Assembly (NCBI RefSeq): GCF_030517065.1
Contig: NZ_CP103950.1
Coordinates: 682,001 to 746,000 of the forward strand
Source: Riemerella columbina
GTDB lineage: Bacteria > Bacteroidota > Bacteroidia > Flavobacteriales > Weeksellaceae
Length of the DNA stretch: 64,000 bases
Direction of reading: 5' to 3'
Made by a program: the position numbers and the translations under genes. The notes below the pieces were generated by a model. That model did no database searches, had not been told where the DNA came from, and worked only from the letters and a program-made list of their open reading frames with translations. This document shows, one piece after another, positions 1 through 10,873 of this stretch; the stretch's first letter is position 1, and each line of letters begins with the position of its first letter.

Positions 1-1
1 A

Positions 2-265
2 AAAATATTGAATGAAAAAGGCATTGCCCACCGCATCAACCGCAAAGGCTCTATGATGTCTGTGTTTTTCCACACCAACCGAGTGTCCAACTTTGATGAG
101 GCTCAAAAAGCCAATCACTCGTTGTTTAATACCTTTTTTCATCATCTTTTAGAGCGTGGCGTTTATCTGCCGCCAAGCGGCTACGAGACTTGGTTTATCT
201 CTTCAGCTATTACGGATAAAGAAATAGACCAAACCCTGGAAGCGGTAAGAAGTTTAGAATATTAG
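2..265 (+). CDS. hemL: glutamate-1-semialdehyde 2,1-aminomutase, C-terminal fragment (cut by window start)
   Basis: The reading frame is open from the first bases of the window and ends at a TAG at 263-265. The visible ~87 residues match the C-terminal domain of the PLP enzyme that turns glutamate-1-semialdehyde into 5-aminolevulinate for haem synthesis: a stretch with the HTNRVSNFDEA type sequence, then LLERGVYLPPSGYETWFIS, then the closing alpha helix with DKEIDQTLEAV. The PLP lysine lies upstream of the window. It is followed directly by a bidirectional terminator, so it ends its transcription unit. Other class III aminotransferases are possible but the YLPPSGYE segment is typical of HemL. 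Confidence 0.85.
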   Translation, partial: KILNEKGIAHRINRKGSMMSVFFHTNRVSNFDEAQKANHSLFNTFFHHLLERGVYLPPSGYETWFISSAITDKEIDQTLEAVRSLEY

Positions 266-270
266 AATAA

Positions 271-307
271 AAAATCCCTCTTTATTATATAAGGAGGGAT
301 TTTTTTA
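271..307. terminator. bidirectional intrinsic terminator
   Basis: AAAATCCCTC and GAGGGATTTT form a stem flanked by A-run on the left and T-run on the right. It sits between the converging hemL (+) and the SRPBCC gene (-) and can serve both. Confidence 0.85.
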
Positions 308-317
308 GCGATACGAT

Positions 318-731
318 TTATTGTGCTTCGGCATATTGTTTAAAGTGATTTAAAATGGCTTGCCAACCTTGCCTTTGCATTTCTATGGGGTGCTCGGTTT
401 CAGGGTCAAAGCTGAGTGTGAGCCGCGTGCCATGTTCTACCGCTTCAAAGGTCACAGTAGCCTCCCGACCACCAAATTCATAAGTGAAACTTTCCAAAAG
501 TTTTAGCGCGGTATAGGTGGCTGTAAAGTCAAAGCCCATGCTGCCATCTTTGGCTTCCATACGCGTTTGGTAAGTGCCGCCCACCCGCAAATCATTAGTG
601 GCAGAGGGGCAGTGCCAACTCTCATCCGCAAAGTTCCATTGGGTAATATGTTGAGGTTCGGTATAATACGCCCAAACCTGCGCCAGAGGCTTATTGACCT
701 CTGTGCTTATCGTAATTTTTTCAAGCTCCAT
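318..731 (-). CDS. SRPBCC (AHSA1/START-like) domain protein
   Basis: 137 residues, one complete domain of the activator-of-Hsp90-ATPase/polyketide cyclase-like SRPBCC fold. Visible hallmarks are the N-terminal strand ITISTEVNKPLAQVWAYYTE, the HITQWNFA turn that follows the first helix, GGTYQTRMEAKDGS in the middle, and the C-terminal helix QGWQAILNHFKQY. The fold binds hydrophobic ligands; no substrate can be given. The length is normal for the family. A Bacteroidota -7 box (TATCTTTG, minus strand, 757-764) lies about 25 bases upstream of the ATG. Monocistronic, with a terminator at 271-307. Confidence 0.85.
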   Translation of the reverse strand: MELEKITISTEVNKPLAQVWAYYTEPQHITQWNFADESWHCPSATNDLRVGGTYQTRMEAKDGSMGFDFTATYTALKLLESFTYEFGGREATVTFEAVEHGTRLTLSFDPETEHPIEMQRQGWQAILNHFKQYAEAQ

Positions 732-756
732 AAGGGTAAAATTTTAAAATTCGCCA

Positions 757-764
757 CAAAGATA
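757..764 (-). promoter_or_regulatory. -7 promoter element of the SRPBCC gene
   Basis: Minus-strand TATCTTTG matches the Bacteroidota TAnnTTTG element and lies 26 bases before the start codon. Confidence 0.6.
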
Positions 765-801
765 ATGAAAAAGTGGGGGAGGAGAGGTAGCCTGAAAAAT
801 T

Positions 802-1419
802 CTAATTTTTCTCTAAATTATTTATTCTTTGCTTTATTCTCTGAGCTGTTATAATTGGAGCTATACCCCATAAAATAAATGAAGCCAATGAAAGATAAAG
901 GATAGCATTAAATATTAGAAAAGCTATTGTTTTGATGTTTTTTGATGTTTCTATATTTGAAATGTATATAGTTAAAAATAAGCTTGCAAATATTAATATA
1001 AAAGCACAAATTAACGAAATGTTTTTAACCATGATATGTATTTTAGGTACTTCAATGGTGATGTTATTATTTTTGTCAGATTTTAAATACTGCTTGGCAT
1101 TCTTTATATTTTGCCATGTAAAACTTTTACCTAATTTATTTTTAAATTGACAATAACTACGGATAAGCTTTTGATTGGTATTAATCTCTGTAAGTTCATA
1201 GAAGATATTTTCTTCCATCGTAGGGTTAATAAACTCTTCTTGAAAATCTTTAGAGGTAAAATGGCTCAACTTTTCTATGTCAAGCTCTTTTATTTTACTC
1301 TTTTTATTCTTCTGTGGATTTAGAAGGTTAGAAATAAATGGAAGTTTTAGAATACTTGGAATACTACCTACTATTCCAGATATAGAAGTTGTTATAGTTA
1401 TAAGTTCAGTGATTGTCAT
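802..1419 (-). CDS. orphan AT-rich membrane protein, unknown function
   Basis: 205 residues. A hydrophobic N-terminus (about residues 1-25) is followed by a Lys/Glu/Asn-rich soluble part (30-130) and two clear membrane spans near the C-terminus (about 132-153 and 165-188). I do not recognise a family. The gene is far richer in A and T than its neighbours, including a high share of AAA, ATA and TTA codons, which suggests recent acquisition. It stands alone between the SRPBCC gene and the M16 pair. It could be a phage-exclusion or immunity-type membrane protein, but nothing in the sequence shows this. Confidence 0.6.
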   Translation of the reverse strand: MTITELITITTSISGIVGSIPSILKLPFISNLLNPQKNKKSKIKELDIEKLSHFTSKDFQEEFINPTMEENIFYELTEINTNQKLIRSYCQFKNKLGKSFTWQNIKNAKQYLKSDKNNNITIEVPKIHIMVKNISLICAFILIFASLFLTIYISNIETSKNIKTIAFLIFNAILYLSLASFILWGIAPIITAQRIKQRINNLEKN

Positions 1420-1596
1420 ATCATTTTTTATTAAAATTAATTAGAATACAAATATATGAAATTATAGTGAAAAATACTTTTGATTAAATAAATATCTAAT
1501 GTTTTTTAAGCTAGGTTTGTTGTAAATATTTAAATTTTTTTAGTTGTAATCAAGTTTAAAATACAGAATTTCTTTAGCTAATCCCCCACAAAAAAT

Positions 1597-1624
1597 CCGC
1601 CCGCCCCAATTTTGGGGCGGGCGG
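1597..1624 (-). terminator. GC-rich intrinsic terminator of the M16 operon
   Basis: A 13-bp perfect stem (CCGCCCGCCCCAA / TTGGGGCGGGCGG) with a 2-base centre, followed on the minus strand by ATTTTTTG. It lies about 40 bases after the stop codon of the 680-residue M16 gene. Confidence 0.85.
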
Positions 1625-1661
1625 CAATTAAAACTTCTAAACTTCAATCCACAGCTACGGA

Positions 1662-3704
1662 TTATTTAAAATCGGTAGCGATGGCTTTGTTGATGTCGTA
1701 GCGTTGCACTTCAAAATTAAGATCGGTGCCACCCATATTTTGGGTGATTTTAAATGGCAATTTTACGCCTTCCACTTCACGATAATCAGAGTAAACGGTC
1801 GGGATTACCATTTCTTGGTCACCCATTTTTTGCGTTTGATTTTCACCAACTTTAAGCCCTGTTTTCACGCTATAGAAATAAGTGGTATCGCCATGTTTTA
1901 CGGCATATGCCTCTTCATTATTGATGTTTTCTATGCCTTTCAGTTCATAGCCAGCACCATTTTTGAAAGCGAGTTCTGGAAAGATTTCGGTCTTTTTAGC
2001 TGCTTCTTTTTTCGCTTCCTCAGGCATTGGTATTTTTTGACCTTGCGCTTCCATATAGCCATCTTTGCCGTCAAACACTATTTTTTGTAGCGTGTTGCCC
2101 ATCATTTTGAGCTCCATCAAACTTTTACCGCCTTTCCCTGAAATCAAGGTGAGTTCCATTGGCATACCTTGTACGGTCGCTTTGGCAACGGTAGTCAAGC
2201 TGTTGATTTTCGCCACTTTTTCTTGTCCTCCAATGGCGGTGATGTAATTTTTGGCAATGCTCTCCACGCTCACATCTGCTGCAATTTTCTTCGCTTCTGG
2301 TTTGGCGGTAGGGTTGGCATTGGCATCAAAATATTTTACAGGATAGCCCAATTTTTCTAAACCTTCGGCAATTTCTGAGGCTTTCCCAGCGATAAAAATT
2401 CTCGATTGGTTAGGGAGAATGTTGGCTTTCACCACTTTAGAAATATCCGCCGCGCTCACTTGGTCGATGGATTTTAAGTAATTGGTGTAGAAATTGGCAG
2501 GCAAATCTTGCACTTTTTGTTGTAAAGCAAATCTGGCGATGGTTTCTGGCTTCTCCAAAGACATAATAAAGCTGCCTTTCATCTTCGCTTTGGTACGCTC
2601 TAATTCCTCTGGCGTAACGGTAGCGATGCCTTTCAGCTCGTTCATAAATTCGGTAACGGCTTTGTCGGTCACCTCGTTTCTCACGCTGGCTTCAGCCTCA
2701 AAATGAGGAGAATATTTACCCGTAGACAGCGAAGAATAAGCACCATAAGTGAAGCCGTTTTTCTCACGAAGGTTCATAAATAAACGCGCCTCGCCGCCGC
2801 CACCTAAAATATAATTCGCCATAGCCCCTGCAAAATAGAGCGGATCTTTCATTTTTAGCGTAGAGATATTGCCCACTTGGATGATGGATTGCACGGCATT
2901 CGGCACATCAACCAAATTGATTTCCGTTTTGGCAACATTCTGTGCAGGCTGTGGCATCGGGATTTTTACCCCTGATTTTTTCCACTTTCCGAAAGTTTTT
3001 TCTACTTGTTTTTTAACTGTTTCAAAGTCCACATCGCCCACAATCACGAGGTAAGCATTGTCTGGAGCATAGTATTTTTTGTAGAAATTTTCTACATCTT
3101 TCGGTTGTATTTTGTTGATGGTTTCTGGAGTTTCAAACTCGCCACGCGCGGTATTTTTACCGTAGATTAAGGCATTAGAAACCTTGTTCGCAATAGCACT
3201 GGCGTTCTTTTCCTCAGATTTTAGGCCTTCTAAACTACGCTCTTTGGAAGTTTGAACTTCCTCTGCCGAAAATTTAGGATTGATCATGGCATCGCCCATC
3301 AATGCGAGGACTTCTGGGAAATATTTAGACAGTGTATTGGCAGATGCCCCTGCATCACTGAAACGGAGCGTAGCGCCTAAAAAATCTATTTTTGAATTAA
3401 ATTCTTCCTTGCTGAGCGTCTTGGTGCCTTTGCCCAATTGATCCGCCATAATGCTGCTCACGCCCACAATGTCGCCCTCGTACACAGGCGGTCTGTCCAT
3501 GCTGAGGCTCATATTGACTCTTGGGAGTTTGTTGTTCTCCACCACCATCACGGTAAGGCCGTTGGCAAGGGTGAAAGTCTTAGGCTGGGCGATGTTGATT
3601 GTAGGCGTAGGTCCCGGTTTGGGCATCGCATTGAGGTCTATTTTTTGTGCAGAAAACATCCCTGAAATTAAAAATGCTACTGCGATATATTTGATCTGTT
3701 TCAT
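1662..3704 (-). CDS. M16 family peptidase subunit without zinc site, fused to a C-terminal LolA-like domain
   Basis: 680 residues with a signal peptide (residues 1-19, ending in SAQ). Residues ~35-450 are two M16 half-domains. The HxxEH zinc motif of the family is missing: the place where it is expected reads SSIMADQLGKGT. The C-terminal half has the GFTYGAYSS segment that in M16 partner subunits carries the Arg/Tyr substrate-binding site. Residues ~470-680 add a beta-rich domain (YITAIGGQEKVAKI onward) resembling the LolA/outer-membrane lipoprotein-sorting fold. It is encoded 14 bases after the active M16 gene, so the pair probably forms an active/inactive heterodimer in the periplasm. The partnership is inferred from family knowledge and gene order. 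Confidence 0.85.
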   Translation of the reverse strand: MKQIKYIAVAFLISGMFSAQKIDLNAMPKPGPTPTINIAQPKTFTLANGLTVMVVENNKLPRVNMSLSMDRPPVYEGDIVGVSSIMADQLGKGTKTLSKEEFNSKIDFLGATLRFSDAGASANTLSKYFPEVLALMGDAMINPKFSAEEVQTSKERSLEGLKSEEKNASAIANKVSNALIYGKNTARGEFETPETINKIQPKDVENFYKKYYAPDNAYLVIVGDVDFETVKKQVEKTFGKWKKSGVKIPMPQPAQNVAKTEINLVDVPNAVQSIIQVGNISTLKMKDPLYFAGAMANYILGGGGEARLFMNLREKNGFTYGAYSSLSTGKYSPHFEAEASVRNEVTDKAVTEFMNELKGIATVTPEELERTKAKMKGSFIMSLEKPETIARFALQQKVQDLPANFYTNYLKSIDQVSAADISKVVKANILPNQSRIFIAGKASEIAEGLEKLGYPVKYFDANANPTAKPEAKKIAADVSVESIAKNYITAIGGQEKVAKINSLTTVAKATVQGMPMELTLISGKGGKSLMELKMMGNTLQKIVFDGKDGYMEAQGQKIPMPEEAKKEAAKKTEIFPELAFKNGAGYELKGIENINNEEAYAVKHGDTTYFYSVKTGLKVGENQTQKMGDQEMVIPTVYSDYREVEGVKLPFKITQNMGGTDLNFEVQRYDINKAIATDFK

Positions 3705-3718
3705 AACGAAAATGGAAA

Positions 3719-5032
3719 TTATTTTTTAGATGGTAGATAATTGATGATGATTCTTTGGTTGCTGTTCAAGTATTTTTGGGCAGCGGCTCTCAGATCTTCT
3801 CTGGTAATAGAGCGGTAGATGTCTAACTCCTTGTTGATGAGGTTGGTATCGCCTTTTAATACATAACTATCCGCTAAGGAATGCGCAATGCCCTCAATGG
3901 TAGAATTAGCGTTTACAAACTGATTTTCATACTGATTGAGAAGTTTCTGATAGTCTTTTTCTGAGATGAGCGTGGTTTGTAACTTCTTGATTTCGGCATC
4001 AATGTCTTTCTCAAAAGTCGCTACAGAGTTGTCGCCCATTGGGATCGCGAAAAACGCAAATACGCTATAATCCTCCATACCGATATTTGCCACTTGCACT
4101 TGGAGGGCTTTTTTCTCCTCATCAACTAATTTTTTGTACAATACCGAAGATTTTCCGCCGCTGAGGTAAGTGCCGAGCATATCCAAAACATAGGCATCTC
4201 TGTCCTTATTAGAAGGCGTTCTGTACGCAAAAATATAGGCTGGAATTTGGATGTTGTTATCATAAACCGTTACCTCTTCTTGCTTGGTAATCGGCGTTTC
4301 TTTCGGGAAATTTCTGGTGATGGCAGCGCCTTTTGGGATAGAACCGTAATATTCGCTAATCCATTTTTTGGTTTGCTCAGGGTTGATGTTGCCTGCTACA
4401 ACCAAAGTAGCGTTATTCGGTACATAGTATTTTTTGAAGAAATTTTGGAACTCCTCTAACTTCGCCGAATTAAGGTCTTCCATAGAACCGATGGTGGTGC
4501 CTTTGTACGGGTGGTTTTTGAACAGGGCTTTTAAGATGCTATCAAACAGATTTCCATACGGTTGGTTGTCCATTCTGAGTCTTTTTTCCTCTTTTACCAC
4601 CTCTCTTTGGGTATCCACACCAATTTGGTTAATCACAGGGTGGCGCATTCTTTCGGCTTCCATCCAAAGCCCCAATTGTTCGTTGTTAGAAGGGAAAGTT
4701 TCGTAGTAATAGGTGCGGTCGCCAGTGGTATTAGCATTGTTAGAACCACCGTTTGAGGTAACCACTTTAAACCAATCGCCGCGCTTGATGTTGGGCGTTC
4801 CCTCGAAAAGAAGGTGTTCAAAAAAGTGAGCAAAACCCGTTCTGCCCTCTTGTTCATCTTTGGCGCCCACATGGTACATCACAGAAGTGGTAACCACTGG
4901 CACCGATGGATCTTGGTGCAAAATCACATGCAGCCCGTTAGGGAGGTCATATTCCTCAAATTTAATTTGTTGAGCACTCAGCCACGCCCCCATTAAGGAA
5001 GCCACAGCCAAAGGAAAAAGTCTTTTTCTCAT
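3719..5032 (-). CDS. M16 family zinc metallopeptidase, active subunit
   Basis: 437 residues with a signal peptide (about 1-20, SAQ). The zinc-binding motif HFFEHLLFEGT is intact near residues 68-78 and the distal glutamate helix (about 140-150, QREVVKEEKR) follows, so this is the catalytic partner of the downstream 680-residue protein. Family members degrade peptides or process exported proteins in the periplasm. A minus-strand -7 box (TAAATTTG at 5125-5132) lies about 90 bases upstream. Length is typical for a single-chain alpha-type M16 subunit of Bacteroidota. Confidence 0.9.
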   Translation of the reverse strand: MRKRLFPLAVASLMGAWLSAQQIKFEEYDLPNGLHVILHQDPSVPVVTTSVMYHVGAKDEQEGRTGFAHFFEHLLFEGTPNIKRGDWFKVVTSNGGSNNANTTGDRTYYYETFPSNNEQLGLWMEAERMRHPVINQIGVDTQREVVKEEKRLRMDNQPYGNLFDSILKALFKNHPYKGTTIGSMEDLNSAKLEEFQNFFKKYYVPNNATLVVAGNINPEQTKKWISEYYGSIPKGAAITRNFPKETPITKQEEVTVYDNNIQIPAYIFAYRTPSNKDRDAYVLDMLGTYLSGGKSSVLYKKLVDEEKKALQVQVANIGMEDYSVFAFFAIPMGDNSVATFEKDIDAEIKKLQTTLISEKDYQKLLNQYENQFVNANSTIEGIAHSLADSYVLKGDTNLINKELDIYRSITREDLRAAAQKYLNSNQRIIINYLPSKK

Positions 5033-5124
5033 TATATATAAGGTATTTAAAAAATTATTACTGTTTTCATTAGTCTTCTCATCATCAAAAATTGTTACAC
5101 TTTTATGTGTTGAAGAAGAATAGA

Positions 5125-5132
5125 CAAATTTA
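5125..5132 (-). promoter_or_regulatory. -7 promoter element of the M16 operon
   Basis: Minus-strand TAAATTTG fits TAnnTTTG. No clear -33 element at the usual distance, so the call is tentative. Confidence 0.4.
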
Positions 5133-5250
5133 AGGATAAATATTGAGTTTTTTAGGACAAAAAAGTTAAAGTTTTATAAAAATAAAGTTTTAACCGATAG
5201 AAAACTATCATGTTTTTAAATGGATTGATGGTCGGTTTCAATAAAAATTG

Positions 5251-5258
5251 TATCTTTG
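5251..5258 (+). promoter_or_regulatory. -7 promoter element of the mevalonate kinase gene
   Basis: TATCTTTG at 5251-5258 fits TAnnTTTG. An in-frame TTG at 5256 lies inside this element and so cannot be the start; the ATG at 5280 fits. Confidence 0.65.
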
Positions 5259-5279
5259 CCTTACCAAAATCAATATGGA

Positions 5280-6206
5280 ATGGCGAATCCTTTATTCTAT
5301 GCCAAAATATTGCTCTTCGGAGAATATGGCATTATAGAAAACTCACAGGGGCTCACGGTGCCTTACAGTTTTTATAAGGGAACACTGAAATTTTCAGATT
5401 TAAGTTCGGACTTTGAACAGAAGTCCAACGCTTCTCTTTTGCAATACGCCGAATATTTAGAAACCTTAGATTTACCAACGGCTTTTCAGTTGGATGTTGC
5501 CGCACTAAAACACGATATAGAAGCGGGTTTGTTCTTTGATTCTAACATTCCACAGGGGTATGGCGTGGGGAGTTCTGGCGCCTTGGTGGCTGCCATTTTT
5601 GAGCGCTATTCCATTACCAAATACGAACCAGAACAGATTAGCAAATCAGATTTAAAGCATTTGAAACAGGTTTTCGGAACTTTAGAAAGCTATTTCCATG
5701 GCAAGAGTTCTGGTATAGACCCGTTGATTTGCTATATGAACTTGCCTATTCTCATTGAAAATAAAGAAAATGTGGATAAAGTAGCGCTTCCAGAGGCTCA
5801 ACAGGGCAAAGGAGCGATTTTCCTAATCGATTCTGGAACGGTAGGGGAGACAGGGCCTATGGTGCAAATTTTCTTTGAGAAATTGAAAAATGATGGCTTC
5901 AGAAAAACGCTAAAAGAGGAATTTATCCGCTACAATAACGCGTGTATAGAGGCTTTTTTGAAAAAAGATATGAATCCGTTTTTTAAAAACCTCAGAAAGT
6001 TATCACATTGGGCATATGAGCATTTTCGCCCGATGATTCCAGAGAGTATTTTTAATATTTGGAAGAAAGGTTTGGATACCAATTCTTATTATCTTAAACT
6101 CTGTGGCAGCGGAGGCGGAGGCTATATTTTAGGCTTTACCCAAGATTATGAACAAGCCGAAAAAATGCTGGAAGGCTTTAAAAAAGAAGTGATTTATCGC
6201 TTTTAA
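5280..6206 (+). CDS. mevalonate kinase (GHMP kinase family)
   Basis: 308 residues from the ATG at 5280. GHMP-kinase features are visible in order: the N-terminal KILLFGEYGIIENSQGL segment, the ATP-binding glycine/serine loop PQGYGVGSSGAL (residues 91-102), the middle GKSSGIDPLICY segment and the C-terminal CGSGGGGYILGF loop. The family phosphorylates mevalonate with ATP in the isoprenoid pathway that Flavobacteriia use. The UbiA prenyltransferase gene starts 30 bases downstream, which supports an isoprenoid role. The start was chosen because a possible upstream TTG falls within the promoter box. A related GHMP kinase of other specificity cannot be excluded. Confidence 0.8.
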   Translation: MANPLFYAKILLFGEYGIIENSQGLTVPYSFYKGTLKFSDLSSDFEQKSNASLLQYAEYLETLDLPTAFQLDVAALKHDIEAGLFFDSNIPQGYGVGSSGALVAAIFERYSITKYEPEQISKSDLKHLKQVFGTLESYFHGKSSGIDPLICYMNLPILIENKENVDKVALPEAQQGKGAIFLIDSGTVGETGPMVQIFFEKLKNDGFRKTLKEEFIRYNNACIEAFLKKDMNPFFKNLRKLSHWAYEHFRPMIPESIFNIWKKGLDTNSYYLKLCGSGGGGYILGFTQDYEQAEKMLEGFKKEVIYRF

Positions 6207-6236
6207 TATCCTTTTTTCCGCGTGTGAAAGCGAACG

Positions 6237-7148
6237 ATGAACGCTAAAAAACAACCTCAATATTCTTGGCTTTCGTATAGACAATCCCAAGTGGTGGGCT
6301 TTTTGCTGAGTGCAAGGGCGCTGGGGCTGATTTTTTATACGCTAACGCTCTATGTTTCCACCTTTTTTTTATTCAACCAAGAGGAGAGTCTTCGGAGTTT
6401 CGTTTTTGATTATAAAGTGCACGGCATTATCCTGTGTTCCGTGCTATCCATAGCGGCAGGGGGGCTGATTAACCAGTTTTATGACCGAGAAAAAGACCGC
6501 CTGACCCGACCGTTTCGCTCTTATTTACAGTCATTTATTAAGCAAAAATACATTCTGTATTCCTATTTATTGCTGAATGTCTTATCGTTGGGGATGGCGT
6601 ATTTGCTATCGTCACGGATATTTATTTTTTTCCTGATTTATCAATTTCTGATTTGGTTTTATAGCCATAAACTGAGCCGCTGGGTGGTGGTCAACCATGG
6701 GGTTTATGTATCGCTGTCGTTGTATCCATTTTTTGGCTTGTTGGTATATTATCAATACTTTTCTTATAAGCTATTTTGGATGGCGGTCTTCCTATTTTTA
6801 ACCTTGTTGATGATAGACATTCTGAAAGATTATACCACACGCAGAGCCGATTTCCTCTTCGGTTACCAAACTTTACCCATCGTTTTTGGCAGTAAAGTGA
6901 CCCGCATTGTCCTTTTCTTTTTAATGATGATGAATGCTGGGGCGGCGGGCGTGGTGGTGACCTATGTTCGGCACAGTTATTTTTTGAAATATTACTTTAT
7001 GGCGTCCATCGGCGTTTTTGTGCTGATGGGCATCAAGCTCTTATTTTCAAAGCCGATCAAAGTGGTATTGCTCATCAACTGGCTCAAAATCTGGATTTTT
7101 ATTGGCGTGGGCTGTATGTTTCTCAATGGCGTTTATGAGCGTTTTTAG
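6237..7148 (+). CDS. UbiA family prenyltransferase
   Basis: 303 residues, with about eight membrane spans. The first Asp-rich motif is NQFYDREKD (residues 79-87) and the second is DILKDYTTRRAD (near 189-200); together they bind the Mg-diphosphate of the prenyl donor. The protein joins a prenyl chain to an acceptor inside the membrane; acceptors in this superfamily include quinone rings, haem and glycerol phosphate, and the sequence does not decide among them. It forms an apparent operon with the mevalonate kinase gene, so prenyl precursor supply and use are linked. Start ATG at 6237. Confidence 0.8.
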   Translation: MNAKKQPQYSWLSYRQSQVVGFLLSARALGLIFYTLTLYVSTFFLFNQEESLRSFVFDYKVHGIILCSVLSIAAGGLINQFYDREKDRLTRPFRSYLQSFIKQKYILYSYLLLNVLSLGMAYLLSSRIFIFFLIYQFLIWFYSHKLSRWVVVNHGVYVSLSLYPFFGLLVYYQYFSYKLFWMAVFLFLTLLMIDILKDYTTRRADFLFGYQTLPIVFGSKVTRIVLFFLMMMNAGAAGVVVTYVRHSYFLKYYFMASIGVFVLMGIKLLFSKPIKVVLLINWLKIWIFIGVGCMFLNGVYERF

Positions 7149-7225
7149 CCGATATCCACTGATTTTTAACATTAAAAGATGTAAATTTTAACTTTAATCA
7201 AAACCAAATATTAAAAGATAAACTC

Positions 7226-7233
7226 TATCTTTG
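7226..7233 (+). promoter_or_regulatory. -7 promoter element of the alkaline phosphatase gene
   Basis: TATCTTTG, 16 bases before the ATG at 7250. Confidence 0.65.
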
Positions 7234-7249
7234 CATAAAGTAAAATCAT

Positions 7250-8662
7250 ATGAGAAGACGCGATTTCTTGAAAACAGGCTCTATAGCCACTTTGGGAGGA
7301 ATGCTCCTGAGTCCATTTAGTGTAAAAGCCAACACGATAGAAGAGGAATTTAAAGGTAAAAAAGCCAAAAATATCATCTTTATGGTCAGCGATGGGATGA
7401 GTGCAGGAACGCTGCATATGGCGGATATTTATTCCCGAAGAAAATTAGGGCGAGCCTCCAACTGGCTGGGCTTGTACGAAAATAATTTGGTACAGCGCGC
7501 CGTGATGGATATGGCATCGGCTAACTCTATCGTAACCGATTCTGCGGCGGCGAGTTCCTCTTGGGGCGGTGGCGTGCGTGTGAATAACGGCAGCCTGAAC
7601 ATCAGTCCAGATGGCAAAGAAAATATGCCGATTCTCCAGAAATTCAAAAAAGCAGGCAAAAAGGTGGGCTGCGTGACCACAGTGCCCGTTAACCACGCAA
7701 CGCCAGCGGGATTTTCTACCACTTCTAAAAAGAGAAGCGCTATGGAAGGCATCGCCTCGGATTACGCTCAGTTGGGCTTTGATGTGTTCTTGGGCGGTGG
7801 TAAGAAATACTTTGATGCCGCTGACCGAAAGGATAAAAAAGATGTATTTCAAACCTTTAAACAAAAGGGATATTCTGTGGTTAAAAACAGAGAGGAAATG
7901 CTATCAGCACCTAAAAATCAACCTATTTTAGGAACTTTTGATGAAGAAGCTTTGCCGTATTCCGTGGATAGAAACCACAGTGAGGAATTAACGCAAAAGA
8001 TCCCAACTTTAGCCGAAATGGCAGCCAAAGGGATAGAGCTGATGAAAGACCATCCGCAAGGTTTCGTGATGCAAGTAGAGGGCGGAAAGGTGGACTGGGC
8101 AGCACATGGCAATGATATCGCCGCGTTGTTATACGACCAATTGGCGTTTGATGAAGCCGTAAAAGTGGTGACCGATTTCGCGAAGCAAGATGGCAATACT
8201 TTGGTGGTCATCACTTCTGACCATGGTAATGCCAACCCAGGGCTGATTTACGGAAAAGCTTGTAACGATAATTTTGACCATGTGCAGAAATTCACGCAGT
8301 CTAACGAGTGGATTCTACAAGGGATAAAGCCAGACAGTAGCCTTAGCTTTATCAAAAATCGTGTGGCAGAGGCTTGTGGAGAAATGCCACTGACAGATGA
8401 GCAAGCCAAAGAAATTCTATCCTATTATTCTACGGCGCACAAGGAAGATGGGCTCTACAACCCAAGGCATTTGCCTTTCAAACTCTTGTCCGAGATGCAG
8501 AAAGCCTATACTTCTGTGGGGTGGATTAGTATGGACCACTCTTCGGATTATACAGAATTAGCGATGTTCGGACCAGGCAGTGAGCGCCTAAAACCTCTGA
8601 TGAGAAACACTGACATTCACCAGTTTTTATTGGATGCCGCCGAGGTGGAAAATCGTTTTTAA
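7250..8662 (+). CDS. Tat-exported alkaline phosphatase
   Basis: 470 residues. The N-terminus carries a twin-arginine signal (MRRRDFLKTG, hydrophobic stretch, cleavage near SVKA, residue 27). The mature part shows the alkaline phosphatase metal and nucleophile motifs: MVSDGMS (Asp48), VTDSAAASSS with the phosphorylated Ser98, EGGKVDWAAHGND with metal ligands, and ITSDHGN. The enzyme releases phosphate from organic esters in the periplasm or outside the cell. It has its own promoter box (7226-7233) and a terminator (8682-8713) shared with ligA. Substrate specificity, for example mono- versus diesterase, cannot be read here. Confidence 0.9.
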   Translation: MRRRDFLKTGSIATLGGMLLSPFSVKANTIEEEFKGKKAKNIIFMVSDGMSAGTLHMADIYSRRKLGRASNWLGLYENNLVQRAVMDMASANSIVTDSAAASSSWGGGVRVNNGSLNISPDGKENMPILQKFKKAGKKVGCVTTVPVNHATPAGFSTTSKKRSAMEGIASDYAQLGFDVFLGGGKKYFDAADRKDKKDVFQTFKQKGYSVVKNREEMLSAPKNQPILGTFDEEALPYSVDRNHSEELTQKIPTLAEMAAKGIELMKDHPQGFVMQVEGGKVDWAAHGNDIAALLYDQLAFDEAVKVVTDFAKQDGNTLVVITSDHGNANPGLIYGKACNDNFDHVQKFTQSNEWILQGIKPDSSLSFIKNRVAEACGEMPLTDEQAKEILSYYSTAHKEDGLYNPRHLPFKLLSEMQKAYTSVGWISMDHSSDYTELAMFGPGSERLKPLMRNTDIHQFLLDAAEVENRF

Positions 8663-8681
8663 GAAAAATAGCATACCATAA

Positions 8682-8719
8682 AAAAACGGACTGAAAATCA
8701 TTCGGTCCGTTTTGTTTTT

Positions 8720-8720
<1 letters not shown>
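8682..8720. terminator. bidirectional intrinsic terminator
   Basis: AAAACGGACTGA and TCGGTCCGTTTT form a 12-bp stem with one G-T pair, flanked by A-run and T-run. It lies between the converging phosphatase and ligA genes. Confidence 0.85.
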
Positions 8721-10741
<2,021 letters not shown>

Positions 10742-10753
10742 TTATAGAGGACA

Positions 10754-10761
10754 CAAATTTA
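10754..10761 (-). promoter_or_regulatory. -7 promoter element of ligA
   Basis: Minus-strand TAAATTTG fits TAnnTTTG and lies 22 bases before the ligA ATG. Confidence 0.55.
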
Positions 10762-10873
10762 AGCATTTTTTATGGCTCACAAAGTTTTACTTCACGAAGC
10801 GGTTGTGCGAAGATTGAGCAAGTTAAGAAAAAAATCATTATCTTAGCCCAATAATTTTAAATCATTAAATACA

